A stretch of DNA of 53,856 nucleotides from Pseudothermotoga sp. (GTDB lineage: Bacteria; Thermotogota; Thermotogae; Thermotogales; DSM-5069). The position numbers and the translations under genes are program-made. The stretch is from the NCBI GenBank assembly GCA_003510135.1, contig DOKY01000019.1, positions 21,839 to 75,694 of the forward strand, read 5' to 3'. Positions 1-8,091 of the stretch are shown here, one piece after another. The number at the start of each line of letters is the position of its first letter. Position 1 is the stretch's first letter. The notes below the pieces were generated by a model, which saw nothing but the letters and a program-made list of their open reading frames with translations, did no database searches and had not been told where the DNA came from.

Positions 1-10
1 TGATTCCTCC
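1..10 (-). promoter_or_regulatory. Ribosome-binding site of a gene just outside the window
   Basis: On the minus strand these bases read GGAGGAATCA. This is a strong Shine-Dalgarno whose start codon would fall immediately beyond position 1. It suggests the gene after hflC in the same direction begins right outside the window. Confidence 0.5.
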
Positions 11-23
11 TTAAAGGGCAAGG

Positions 24-44
24 CCGCCCGGAGAATCCGGGTGG
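24..44. other. Intergenic stem-loop after hflC
   Basis: CCGCCCGGA-GAA-TCCGGGTGG forms a GC-rich hairpin between the hflC stop and the next ribosome site. No U-tract follows on the minus strand, so it is more likely an intercistronic RNA structure than a terminator. Confidence 0.4.
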
Positions 45-60
45 GATGCTCAGTCTCACA

Positions 61-909
61 CTATTTCATCTGTTCCAGAATGGTCAGATCTTTGCCCACG
101 ATCACCACGCTGTTAGGAATGATGGTCTTGTAGCTTTCGAGCGTTCTTAAAAGCTTGTAGAACTCGTAGTCTCTGGAGAAAGCCTCCGCGTAGATGCGCG
201 TCGCGCTGGCCTCACCGGAACCTTTGATCCTTTCTGCCTCGCTCATCGCCTGTGCCCTTATGATGGTCGCCTGTTTGTCGGCCTCCGAGCGAATCTTTTG
301 AGCCTCTTTTTGTCCCTCTGCCCTGATCAGCGCGGCGATGCTCTGTCTTTCGGACTTCATCCTCTCGAAGACGGCCTGCTGGTTCTCCTCGGGAAGGTCG
401 GTGTGTTTGATCCTGACGTCTCTGACCTCTATACCGAACTCCGCAAGGTTCTTTCTCGCAAAGTCTGTTATGTCGGTCAAGTACTGTCTTTCGCCCGTGA
501 CGATGTCGTCGAATTCGAGTTTGGCGAGTGTGTTCCTCAGGCCGGAGTAGACCACATCGTCAATCCTTGAAAGTGCGAGGTTCACGGTTCTGACCGATTC
601 GAGAAACTTCTTCGGATCGTATATCTTCCAGATTGCGTACGAATCCACGAGCATGGTTTTCTTGTCCAGCGTGATGATCTTTTCAACCGGTATATCGTAT
701 ATGTAGTACCGCTTGCTCAGTCTGACAACGTTATCGACGAAAGGCGTGCGCACGTACAGACCGGGCTCGGAGATAACCTTTCTTATCTGTCCGAACCTCA
801 GCACTATGGCGTACTGAGTTTGATCCACGATGAACAGAGAGAGCATCACGAAAACGATCGCCAAGATCGAAATAACCGCAACAGTCACAATTATGGTCAG
901 CTTCATCAT
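61..909 (-). CDS. hflC: HflC-like SPFH (band 7) membrane protein
   Basis: 282 aa. An N-terminal membrane anchor (about residues 5-28, hydrophobic after a single Lys) is followed by an SPFH/band 7 domain and a long charged coiled-coil rich in Glu, Arg and Ala (about 165-240). Members form a HflKC complex around the FtsH protease and modulate membrane-protein turnover. The gene overlaps the hflK stop by ATGA and has two adjacent Met codons as possible starts. Order hflK-hflC is the usual one. The family call is firm; the exact role in this organism is inferred. Confidence 0.9.
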   Translation of the reverse strand: MMKLTIIVTVAVISILAIVFVMLSLFIVDQTQYAIVLRFGQIRKVISEPGLYVRTPFVDNVVRLSKRYYIYDIPVEKIITLDKKTMLVDSYAIWKIYDPKKFLESVRTVNLALSRIDDVVYSGLRNTLAKLEFDDIVTGERQYLTDITDFARKNLAEFGIEVRDVRIKHTDLPEENQQAVFERMKSERQSIAALIRAEGQKEAQKIRSEADKQATIIRAQAMSEAERIKGSGEASATRIYAEAFSRDYEFYKLLRTLESYKTIIPNSVVIVGKDLTILEQMK

Positions 910-1826
910 TTCGAACCACCACCCAGCAAATCGTCGAGATTGAGAAACACGATTTTTTGAGATTCATCGAGGACGATGATCGTTTTTGCCTTCGGAAGCA
1001 CTTGCTCGAGCGTTTCGATCCTCAAGCGAGTCTCCGTGACTCTGGGTGAGTTCCTGTATTCGCTCAGTATGCTCAGGAATCTCTGCGTTTCACCTGTGGC
1101 CTGGAGGATCTTCTGCTGCGCGTAGGCTTCCGCTTCGAGCACGATCTTTTTTGCCTCACCTTCAACTACGGGGATCAGGTTGTTGGCATATCTGAGAGCC
1201 TCGTTGATGTACCTTTCTTTGTCCTGCTTGGCGTTGTTCACGTCGTCGAAGGCTGCTATCACAGGATCCGGTGGAACGACTTCCTGGAGCAGAACGTTCA
1301 AAACCGTAACACCCACATCGTACTCGTTCAAAAGCTGCTGCACCATCTCCTGAACTTCGTAGGCCACCTTGTCCCTTTCTGCGGTCAGGATCTCGTCCAC
1401 GGTCCTTTTTGCGATCCTCTCTCTCAGAGCCGATTCCGTGGTGAATTTGACGAGCTCTTCGGGCCTTTCAACGTTGAAGACGAATTTCACCGGATCGCTC
1501 ACGCGAAACTGCACCACCGCTTCCACGGACACTATGTTTCCATCCCCGGTGAGTATCAGGGCTTCTTCTTTCACGGATCTGTACTGGCCCGGTCTGAGTG
1601 TTCTGAAACCGATCTCCTGTTTTCGAATCGTTTGCACATCCACGATCACATGCGACTGGAAAGGATAGGGTGCGTGGATGTGAATGCCGGGCCCGGTGGT
1701 GTGGGAGTACGTGCCGAAGGTTTTCACCAGTGCGACCTGAGACGGATTGACCTGGTAGATGCCGGTCATGAGGTAAACAACAACGAGGGCTATCAGAACG
1801 AGGATCACTATGAGTTTCGTTTTCAT
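906..1826 (-). CDS. hflK: HflK-like SPFH (band 7) membrane protein
   Basis: About 306 aa from ATG at 1826, which has a GGGGGTAG ribosome site 6-7 bases upstream. The frame is open further upstream, but that extension has no membrane-protein character. One N-terminal transmembrane segment (about residues 3-22) is followed by an SPFH domain and an Ala/Glu-rich coiled coil with the segment NNLIPVVEGEAKKI typical of HflK. It pairs with the following hflC. A possible -10 (TATACT at 1852-1857, minus strand) lies about 25 bases upstream of the start. Confidence 0.9.
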   Translation of the reverse strand: MKTKLIVILVLIALVVVYLMTGIYQVNPSQVALVKTFGTYSHTTGPGIHIHAPYPFQSHVIVDVQTIRKQEIGFRTLRPGQYRSVKEEALILTGDGNIVSVEAVVQFRVSDPVKFVFNVERPEELVKFTTESALRERIAKRTVDEILTAERDKVAYEVQEMVQQLLNEYDVGVTVLNVLLQEVVPPDPVIAAFDDVNNAKQDKERYINEALRYANNLIPVVEGEAKKIVLEAEAYAQQKILQATGETQRFLSILSEYRNSPRVTETRLRIETLEQVLPKAKTIIVLDESQKIVFLNLDDLLGGGSK

Positions 1827-1972
1827 CTTTCTACCCCCTTTCACTGCGTCAAGTATAGCAGATGCCTGAGATCTCGATAAAGTACATCGCACGGTATATC
1901 AATTTTGAGATGCATGTGAAAATTTTTCAGAATGTTTCCTTGCCTCAAAAGTGAAGTCCGTACATATATTTA

Positions 1973-1985
1973 TGGGAGCGCTCCA
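1973..1985. promoter_or_regulatory. Palindrome TGGGAGCGCTCCA, LacI-type operator candidate
   Basis: A 13-base near-perfect dyad with a central CG, as in LacI-family operators. A related core (AGCGCTC) recurs at 2044-2050, with centres 67 bases apart. Both lie in the gap between the secreted-protein gene and hflK. Function is inferred only from symmetry. Confidence 0.35.
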
Positions 1986-2072
1986 CGGAATCATCCGGAT
2001 GGGTCTGGGTTATCGTAGAAAGCCCTCATTCTAATTCGTCGGTAGCGCTCTCAAAAGATCTGTTAAGTAAAA

Positions 2073-2450
2073 TCAGCGCGCTGGCACGAAAACAATCTTC
2101 GCGATCCAGCGTTTCGTGAACTCGTAAGGTGAGAAACGATCGACGTCCAAACCTGCCCAGAGTTGCACCTTTACTTCAACTTCCACGATCGAGCCGTTGA
2201 AGGGAATTTTTATCATTTCTGGTAACACGAACTCCACTGGCCCTTCCCGATTCAGCACGAAGTACCTGACGTCACCAGCTTCTTTTGGTGTCGAGGTCAC
2301 GATGATGGCCGAGTTGGGATCGAAGTTACCGAACAGATGCGCAATGGAACTTTCCTGCCCATTCTGATACTTCACGTGTATCCAGTAGACCAAGTACTGA
2401 TCCCAGGGATTCGTCTGAGGTCTCGAATTTGCAACGACGGTGATCTTCAA
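2073..2450 (-). CDS. C-terminal part of a secreted protein, separated by an in-frame TAG
   Basis: From a TTG at 2450 this is a 125-residue ORF. The same frame runs without a stop from 2513 to 2073 and continues the protein encoded at 2514-3122; only TAG at 2514-2516 separates them. The 21 codons between the TAG and this TTG read like normal protein (Glu/Asp/Leu rich, ending in ELGQQ), so the TTG is probably not a real start. Beta-strand-rich sequence, no family recognised. Either the tail of a broken gene or part of a read-through product. Confidence 0.5.
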   Translation of the reverse strand: MKITVVANSRPQTNPWDQYLVYWIHVKYQNGQESSIAHLFGNFDPNSAIIVTSTPKEAGDVRYFVLNREGPVEFVLPEMIKIPFNGSIVEVEVKVQLWAGLDVDRFSPYEFTKRWIAKIVFVPAR

Positions 2451-2513
2451 CTGTTGACCCAGCTCGAAAGACTCGGGTTCGACGAGGATGTCGAGTATCT
2501 CATCAACCTGGTA

Positions 2514-3122
2514 CTACTGCTGCGAAGGTTGATCCTTTCGAACGAATTCACAGCGCTGCATGGGTGCCGTGAGCCTCTGTACACACGTCCAGTCCGCTCG
2601 TGCTCCTTTGTGCACACCCGCCATGGGCTGATTGTAGATCGGATCCATGTCGAGATCAGCGATGATACTGAAGTCTCTGCAGGCCAGTGGGTATGCAACC
2701 CTCCAGCCCCAGATCTCCTTGTAACCTGCATCGAGATCTGATTTCGTGACGTGAAAACCAACGATCTGGAAACCTCCGTACTGGTAATTGCTCGGGAAAG
2801 CTGACGTTGGACCGTAGTAGATCAAGGTGTCGGTCTCTGTCTCGCTGAGTTTCAAACCCGCCAGTCTGATGCTCATGAGTTTGATCTCGTTCTCTTTCAA
2901 ATTAATGGAATACGCCGCACCCAGTCCGATCGTTCTGATGAAGTTGATCCTCACACCGACGTTGATGAGATCCTGACCGTAAAACCTTTCAGGGTTTGTG
3001 AGTATCTCGATGGATGAAACTGTGAAACCTCCCGGCAGAACGTGCGTTAATGGAGGCTTGAGCTGGGCGAGACTGAGGACGGCCATAAGGACAAAGAGTG
3101 AAACCAGACACAGCCTTTTCAT
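2514..3122 (-). CDS. N-terminal part of a secreted protein of unknown function, ending at an in-frame TAG
   Basis: 202 aa from ATG at 3122. The ribosome site is AAGGGGGTGATTGG. An N-terminal signal peptide (MKRLCLVSLFVLMAVLSLAQ) is followed by a beta-rich domain with no recognised family. It stops at TAG (2514-2516) inside the context CAG CAG TAG TAC CAG, and the same frame stays open for 147 more codons. One C-to-T change of a Gln codon would explain the stop. The longer frame reading back into pyrE is an artefact. A TATAAT lies at 3154-3159 right after the pyr terminator, so the gene has its own promoter. Confidence 0.7.
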   Translation of the reverse strand: MKRLCLVSLFVLMAVLSLAQLKPPLTHVLPGGFTVSSIEILTNPERFYGQDLINVGVRINFIRTIGLGAAYSINLKENEIKLMSIRLAGLKLSETETDTLIYYGPTSAFPSNYQYGGFQIVGFHVTKSDLDAGYKEIWGWRVAYPLACRDFSIIADLDMDPIYNQPMAGVHKGARADWTCVQRLTAPMQRCEFVRKDQPSQQ

Positions 3123-3153
3123 CCAATCACCCCCTTGGATGTTAGAGCAATTA

Positions 3154-3159
3154 ATTATA
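3154..3159 (-). promoter_or_regulatory. -10 element TATAAT for the secreted protein gene
   Basis: Minus-strand TATAAT about 30 bases before the ATG at 3122. Its -35 region would lie inside the terminator hairpin of the pyr operon and is not consensus. Confidence 0.4.
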
Positions 3160-3165
3160 CAACCG

Positions 3166-3189
3166 AAAAGGGGCCAAATGGCCCCTTTT
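3166..3189. terminator. Rho-independent terminator of the pyr operon
   Basis: AAAAGGGGCC-AAAT-GGCCCCTTTT, a 10-bp perfect stem flanked by A and T tracts on both sides, 10 bases after the pyrE stop. Confidence 0.85.
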
Positions 3190-3198
3190 TCTTTGCGT

Positions 3199-3762
3199 TC
3201 AGCTGCTGTGTTTCCTGCTGCCCGGCTTGACCAGTGGAACGTTCTGCCGGCACAGGGGACAATCGTCCGGTTCGAACACGGGAAGTTCCAACTTAACGAG
3301 CGAATAGAAAGGCACGTCGAAGGGTAGTTTCCCAACGGACCTGTCCACGATGCTTGCGATGCAGCAGACCTGACCACCGTATTCCTGAACAACCCCGGCG
3401 ACTTCCAGCACGGATTTGCCGGTGGTCGTGACGTCTTCAACTATCGCGACCCTTTCACCCTCTTTGATGTGAAAGTTCCTCCTGAGCTTCATCTGCCCGT
3501 CTTCTCTCTCTGTGAACATGGCGCGCGCGTTCACGTGGCGCGCCACCTCGTACGCGAGAATGATTCCACCCAACGCGGGACCTATCACGACATCTGGTTT
3601 GTGCGCGGCTATCTTCTCTGCGATCGCTTTGCCTATCTTTTCACCGTAGCCCGGCCGCTCGAATATCTTCGCGCACTGGATGTACTTCGAAGAGTGCTTG
3701 CCCGAGGATAACAGAAAGTGTCCTTCCAGAAGCGCCCCAACTTCCCTGAGCAGTTCAAGCAT
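3199..3762 (-). CDS. pyrE: Orotate phosphoribosyltransferase
   Basis: 187 aa. Converts orotate and PRPP to orotidine 5'-phosphate, step 5 of pyrimidine synthesis. The PRPP-binding motif is VAIVEDVTTTGKS (about residues 105-117), preceded by the FTEREDGQMKLRR hood region. The N-terminus (LLREVGALLEGHFLLSSGKHSSKY) is typical for the family. The C-terminus has a CPLC pair, as in several thermophile PyrE proteins. ATG start with GGAGG seven bases upstream; it overlaps the end of pyrF by 8 bases. Last gene of the operon. Confidence 0.95.
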   Translation of the reverse strand: MLELLREVGALLEGHFLLSSGKHSSKYIQCAKIFERPGYGEKIGKAIAEKIAAHKPDVVIGPALGGIILAYEVARHVNARAMFTEREDGQMKLRRNFHIKEGERVAIVEDVTTTGKSVLEVAGVVQEYGGQVCCIASIVDRSVGKLPFDVPFYSLVKLELPVFEPDDCPLCRQNVPLVKPGSRKHSS

Positions 3763-4363
3763 GAACGAGCCTCCTCATCTTTTCCATCGTGGTCTTCGGG
3801 TCCTGACTCTTGTAAACTTCTCTCCCCACGACGGCGAAGTCAGCAACGTTCCTGATCTGCTCAAGACTCACCACGTCTTTCTGATCGTCCGCACCCCTTT
3901 CCATGCGAACCCCTGGAACGAGGATCTTTCCTGAAATCTTTTTGCGCAGCTTCACTGCCCAGCTGCCTGGAAGAACGAAGGAACAGCCCAGCAACCTGAG
4001 AGATTCCACCTGGGATATGTAATCTTCCAGAGAGCCTTCGATGGACGTCAGCTTCACGACCACAAAGACGAGCTTCTCTGTGCTTTCCAGGGCAGCTTTT
4101 ATCGATTCGATACCCGCAGCGGCGTGCATGGTGAAACCCACGATGGAGGGATGGTCCCACGCTTTGATAGACCGTGTGACCGTCGAGGGGATGTCGACGA
4201 ATTTCAGATCGAGTATGACCTTCAGGTTCCTCTTCATAAGTTCGTCGAAGACACGTTTACCGAGCGAAGCGAGGTTGTGACCAACCTTGACGTACCCGAA
4301 ACTTCCAAAGCGATCGATGAAAGACAGCGGTTCATCCATGTCCAGACTCAGCACCAGATGCAA
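3755..4363 (-). CDS. pyrF: Orotidine 5'-phosphate decarboxylase
   Basis: About 202 aa TIM-barrel enzyme making UMP from OMP. The catalytic motif is DLKFVDIP (Asp-x-Lys-x-x-Asp), and the phosphate-binding end is VPGVRMERG...FAVVGREVYKS. TTG at 4363 is preferred as start because GGAGG at 4372-4376 lies 8 bases upstream; the in-frame GTG codons at 4369 and 4372 overlap or crowd that site. Lies 14 bases after the iron alcohol dehydrogenase and overlaps pyrE. Confidence 0.93.
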   Translation of the reverse strand: MHLVLSLDMDEPLSFIDRFGSFGYVKVGHNLASLGKRVFDELMKRNLKVILDLKFVDIPSTVTRSIKAWDHPSIVGFTMHAAAGIESIKAALESTEKLVFVVVKLTSIEGSLEDYISQVESLRLLGCSFVLPGSWAVKLRKKISGKILVPGVRMERGADDQKDVVSLEQIRNVADFAVVGREVYKSQDPKTTMEKMRRLVHA

Positions 4364-4376
4364 GTTCACCACCTCC

Positions 4377-5534
4377 TCACAGCGCTTTCTTCATGATTTC
4401 AACAAGATCTTTTTCTTCAAGCTTTTTCGGGCTCTTCACCACGACACCCTTCATGATCCTGTAAGCGACTCTGGCGATCTCTAAAAGATCCTCTTCTTTG
4501 AAACCGAACCGGGAGAGTTTCTCGTCCAAACCGAAGAGATCCTGGAATTCGTACAGCTTTTCTATGAAAAACCTTGCGGATCTGTTCACATTGAATTCGT
4601 CGATGTTGAAAACGTGTTTCGCCAGAGCGGCAAGCCTTTCTTTGCACTCTTCGAACATGTACTCGAGCAGGTAAGGCCCTGTGATGCACAGACCGAGTCC
4701 ATGAGGAAGTTGTTCGTTGAAACCACTCAAACCGTGTTCGATCGCGTGGTTGGCGATGACGCCCGTGAGCGTTTCGGTGATGCCCGCTTCGGTGCTCGCC
4801 CATGCGAGGTTCGTTCTCGCCTCGATGTCTTCGCCGTTCGTGTAGGCTCGCATCAGAAAGGAAACGATCCTCTTCATCGAGTCTATAGCAAGAAGATCGG
4901 AATAAGGGTTCGCATCGATGTTCAAGAAAGCTTCAAGCGAGTGGTAAAACGCGTCCATGGATGTGTAAGCCGTCTGATCTTTTGGAAGGCTGGTCATGAG
5001 AGAAGGATCAACGATGGAGATTTTCGGAAAGATCACGTCGTAACCTATTCCAACCTTCTCCTTCGTTCTGGGGTTGGTGATCACCGCAAAGGGGTCTGCC
5101 TCTGTGCCGGTCCCGTGGGTGGTGGGAACTGCCACCACGGGCAGGGCCCTGTCAGGTTTTTTGTTGCCGCCGGCGGATGTGTAGTTCCAGAAGCTGTCTT
5201 TCATGGCCGCGGCTATCGCGATGGCTTTGGCGGAATCGATCGGGCTTCCACCACCGAGACCGATGATGAAATCAGCGTTGTGCTGGATCGCGATCTTCGC
5301 GGCTTCGTCCACATGATCGCTGATGGGATTGGGCTGAACCTTATCGAACACGAGGACATCGATTCCAACTCTTTCGAGCATTCCTTTCACTCTGTCCAGA
5401 AGCCCTGTGACCTTTGTGCTTTTTCTTCCTGTCACGATCATGGCCTTTTTGCCAAGATCTTTCACAAACTTTGGAAGTTTTTCGATCGCACCCACTCCAA
5501 AGACGATCCTGGTGGGAAGATAGCTTTCGAACAT
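4377..5534 (-). CDS. Iron-containing alcohol dehydrogenase
   Basis: 385 aa, full length for the Fe-ADH (group III) family; oxidises or reduces alcohols/aldehydes with NAD(P). Visible are GGGSPIDSAKA for nucleotide binding (about 95-105), the TTHGTGTEAD motif (about 138-147) and the metal-ligand region with NHAIEHGLSG and LPHGLGL (about 263-283), matching the Asp/His/His/His iron site of the family. It sits between pyrD and pyrF with no promoter or terminator on either side, so it is cotranscribed with pyrimidine genes. Substrate unknown. Good ATG with GAAGGAGGG upstream. Confidence 0.92.
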   Translation of the reverse strand: MFESYLPTRIVFGVGAIEKLPKFVKDLGKKAMIVTGRKSTKVTGLLDRVKGMLERVGIDVLVFDKVQPNPISDHVDEAAKIAIQHNADFIIGLGGGSPIDSAKAIAIAAAMKDSFWNYTSAGGNKKPDRALPVVAVPTTHGTGTEADPFAVITNPRTKEKVGIGYDVIFPKISIVDPSLMTSLPKDQTAYTSMDAFYHSLEAFLNIDANPYSDLLAIDSMKRIVSFLMRAYTNGEDIEARTNLAWASTEAGITETLTGVIANHAIEHGLSGFNEQLPHGLGLCITGPYLLEYMFEECKERLAALAKHVFNIDEFNVNRSARFFIEKLYEFQDLFGLDEKLSRFGFKEEDLLEIARVAYRIMKGVVVKSPKKLEEKDLVEIMKKAL

Positions 5535-5547
5535 GAAGATCCCTCCT

Positions 5548-6351
5548 TCAATAAAACATTTTTGCTATCTTCTCGACAATCTTGGGATTCTTATACAGAG
5601 CTGTTCCGATGCTGATCGCGCTGGCACCCACTTTGAAGAACTGCTGCGCGTCCTCTTCGTTCATGATCCCTCCCGAAGCGATGATGAAGAGGCTGGTTCT
5701 TTTCCTCACCTCGTACACCGCCCGAAGTGCGATGGGTTTGAGCACGGGTCCTGAGACACCACCTGCTATGATCCTTTCACCATCTACGTGGAGTGCCCGG
5801 ATCGTGTTGATCAATGTCACACCGTTCCAGCCGCAATCTTCTGCGAGCTTAGCAACGTCTTCAACAAACCCACCTTCGATCCCGATCTTTGCGATGAGAA
5901 ACACGTTCAATCTTTTTCTCAACTCCAGAAGCATCCTTTTGAGTTCTGTTGGGTTCGAAAGTGGATTGAATTGCACATTTGGACAAGAAAAGTTGCACTC
6001 GAAGGCGGCGAATCTGTCCTGGTAGGGCACCATCTTTTCTGCGACCAGCAAATATTCTTCAAAGTTTTCCCCGGCGAAGCTGAAAATAACCTTCACCTTT
6101 CTGAAGAGTTCGTCGTAAACTTGCCCTCTGAGCTCTTCGATGAACTTCTTCACACCGACGTTTTCAAGACCAATGCTGTTGATCAGGTAATTCTGCGTGG
6201 CAATGAGCCTTGGTGGAGGATTTCCATGTCTTGGTTTGAACGTGATGGTCTTGAGCGTGTAGGCACCGATGCATTTTGGATCTATGAGCTTGAGGTATTC
6301 TCCCATTCCTCCGATTCCAGAAGCTATCACGATGGGTGGTCTCAGCTCCAC
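5548..6351 (-). CDS. pyrD: Dihydroorotate dehydrogenase, catalytic subunit (class 1B)
   Basis: 267 aa FMN TIM-barrel that oxidises dihydroorotate to orotate. The C-terminal phosphate-binding segment (LFIIASGGIMNEEDA...GASAISIGTALYKNP) and the active-site region with FECNFSCPNVQF (Ser-Cys-Pro-Asn; Cys is the class 1 base) are clear. The neighbouring pyrK marks it as the NAD-dependent 1B type. GTG start behind AGAGGTGAAGAG; overlaps pyrK by 10 bases. Confidence 0.93.
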   Translation of the reverse strand: MELRPPIVIASGIGGMGEYLKLIDPKCIGAYTLKTITFKPRHGNPPPRLIATQNYLINSIGLENVGVKKFIEELRGQVYDELFRKVKVIFSFAGENFEEYLLVAEKMVPYQDRFAAFECNFSCPNVQFNPLSNPTELKRMLLELRKRLNVFLIAKIGIEGGFVEDVAKLAEDCGWNGVTLINTIRALHVDGERIIAGGVSGPVLKPIALRAVYEVRKRTSLFIIASGGIMNEEDAQQFFKVGASAISIGTALYKNPKIVEKIAKMFY

Positions 6352-6998
6352 ACCTCTTCACCTCTCAGAACAGGCCCGTCTATGCACAGATGTTTCAAAC
6401 CAGTCCTGGTTTCTTTCGCACAACCTTTGCAGGCACCGATCCCACAGGCCATGTACTCGTTGAAGGACACGAACACTTCTGCTTTGTCTTTCAACACATC
6501 GTAGCTGACCTTCTCCATCTGATCCGAACCAACGATTAGGAACCAGTTGTAGCCTCTGAGCGATCTGAGCAAGTTCAAAAACGGTTCGTCCCCAACCACG
6601 AGTGGAAAGGGAATCTCAATTGAAAGCTCCTCTGCGGAGCCGATGAACACATCGCAGCCGTGCCTCTCCTTCAGATCCATGGCCATGGGCAAACAAGCGG
6701 GAGTCGCGATCATCGCACCTTTGCCCCCGGGCGGAACGAAGCCTCTGCCACACGGACCATGTGCGTTCAGCACGTTCTGTTGAACTATGTAGCCTGTTCC
6801 AGGACCGATGATCTGCACTCCTATGGCGAGTCTCTTGTTCCACCTGCCAAGACCGAAGGGCTTTCGAACGATCGAAGTTTCTGTTTCTATCATGATGAAC
6901 TGAGTAGGTTCGAATTCGATCCACTCGTTGAAAGAAACGATGAACGTGTCCTCAGTGAGCTGGATGAGTTCATGTTTCGTCAAGGAAAAATTCTCCAT
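6342..6998 (-). CDS. pyrK: Dihydroorotate dehydrogenase electron-transfer subunit
   Basis: 218 aa. Carries electrons from PyrD to NAD through FAD and a [2Fe-2S] cluster. The Cys cluster near the C-terminus, Cys-x4-Cys-x2-Cys followed later by Cys (in MACGIGACKGCAKET...HLCIDGPV), is the PyrK signature. The N-terminal ferredoxin-reductase-like part carries a GRGFVPP glycine turn. Slightly shorter than many PyrK proteins. Overlaps pyrC by 29 bases and pyrD by 10. Confidence 0.92.
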   Translation of the reverse strand: MENFSLTKHELIQLTEDTFIVSFNEWIEFEPTQFIMIETETSIVRKPFGLGRWNKRLAIGVQIIGPGTGYIVQQNVLNAHGPCGRGFVPPGGKGAMIATPACLPMAMDLKERHGCDVFIGSAEELSIEIPFPLVVGDEPFLNLLRSLRGYNWFLIVGSDQMEKVSYDVLKDKAEVFVSFNEYMACGIGACKGCAKETRTGLKHLCIDGPVLRGEEVWS

Positions 6999-8091
6999 CC
7001 CAGTACACCCACCTTCCTGAACGTTTTACACCCACCACTCTGCCCTTCAATTTTGTGCCATCGAAGACACAATTCTTTCCTTTGCTGTGAAACTTTTTCG
7101 TATCAACTGTCCATTCGAAGTTCGGATCGATCACGGTCACGTTGTCAGGATCGAAGGCTCCTTCGATCCCGAGGACCTTTCGAGGTGCTACGGTGAGTTT
7201 CTCGATAGTCTTTTCTAACCGATTCGTGGCGGTGTAGAAGGCACTGAACGCGATCTCGATGCCACTGGTTCCAAACGGAGCTTTCTCGAAATTATCGGGT
7301 TTTTCTGCATGTGGCGCATGATCTGTCGCAAAGACGCCTATCACGTCTCTCTCCACGGCCTCCAGCAACGCCTTCCTGTCATGTTCTGTGCCAAGCGGAG
7401 GATTGATCTTGAAGTTCGTGTTCTTCACATCGTTCATATTGAAGAAGAGATGGTGTGGCGTAACTTCACAGCTCACTTTCGCATACTTTCTGAGATACTC
7501 GATCGTTTCGATGGAAAGCTTTGTTGAAACGTGCTGGATGTGGAACTTCTTGAAGCCACACTCGAGCCCAAACATCACGTTTCGAAAGATAGATACAGCT
7601 TCGCTGCAGATCGGCCTTTTCGGAGCGTCGATCGGTGTGGCCTCGTAGAAGAAACCACCAAGTTCGTGCATCTGACTGTGGTCCAGCACCAGATGGGGTC
7701 TTTTACGCTTGAAGGCGTTCAGAATCTTGATCGTGTCGTATTCGATGCCATCATTGGAATAGCACAGCGTTCTTTTTCCATCCGGTTCGAGTTCACCGAA
7801 CAGAGAGACAGACCAGTAGAAATCAACGACCTTATTTTGTGCCAACCGAAGATGCGCGTCCAAAACGTCCACGTTGTCAAGCTCTGGATTGGTGTTTGGC
7901 TGGATCAAGACAGCACCGAAACCACCGGCGATCGCGGCCTTTTCGAGTGAGTCGTAGTCTTCCTGGCCGTTCAGCCTCACGTGTGTGTGCATATCGAAGA
8001 AAGTTGGACAGGCCACAAGCCCTTCCTTCTGCTCGGGCAAATTCAGTTCAACGTTCAACCAGCGACGTTTCCATGGATCGTACGCTCTCAA
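6970..8091 (-). CDS. pyrC: Dihydroorotase
   Basis: 373 aa amidohydrolase forming dihydroorotate from carbamoyl aspartate. Metal-binding motifs are FFDMHTHVRLNGQED (His-x-His), HIQHVST, EVTPHHLFF and TDHAPHA. It starts at TTG 8091, 44 bases inside pyrB. That start has an excellent ribosome site (GGGAGTGA, 8098-8105) buried in the pyrB coding sequence, which supports the long overlap. I could not point to the carboxylated lysine of type I enzymes. Confidence 0.92.
   Translation of the reverse strand: MRAYDPWKRRWLNVELNLPEQKEGLVACPTFFDMHTHVRLNGQEDYDSLEKAAIAGGFGAVLIQPNTNPELDNVDVLDAHLRLAQNKVVDFYWSVSLFGELEPDGKRTLCYSNDGIEYDTIKILNAFKRKRPHLVLDHSQMHELGGFFYEATPIDAPKRPICSEAVSIFRNVMFGLECGFKKFHIQHVSTKLSIETIEYLRKYAKVSCEVTPHHLFFNMNDVKNTNFKINPPLGTEHDRKALLEAVERDVIGVFATDHAPHAEKPDNFEKAPFGTSGIEIAFSAFYTATNRLEKTIEKLTVAPRKVLGIEGAFDPDNVTVIDPNFEWTVDTKKFHSKGKNCVFDGTKLKGRVVGVKRSGRWVYWDGEFFLDET

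Noticed and set aside
4614..5615. 333-codon plus-strand open frame
   Set aside because: Exactly antisense to the intact Fe-alcohol dehydrogenase; no family match, no ribosome site, Arg/His-rich shadow composition.
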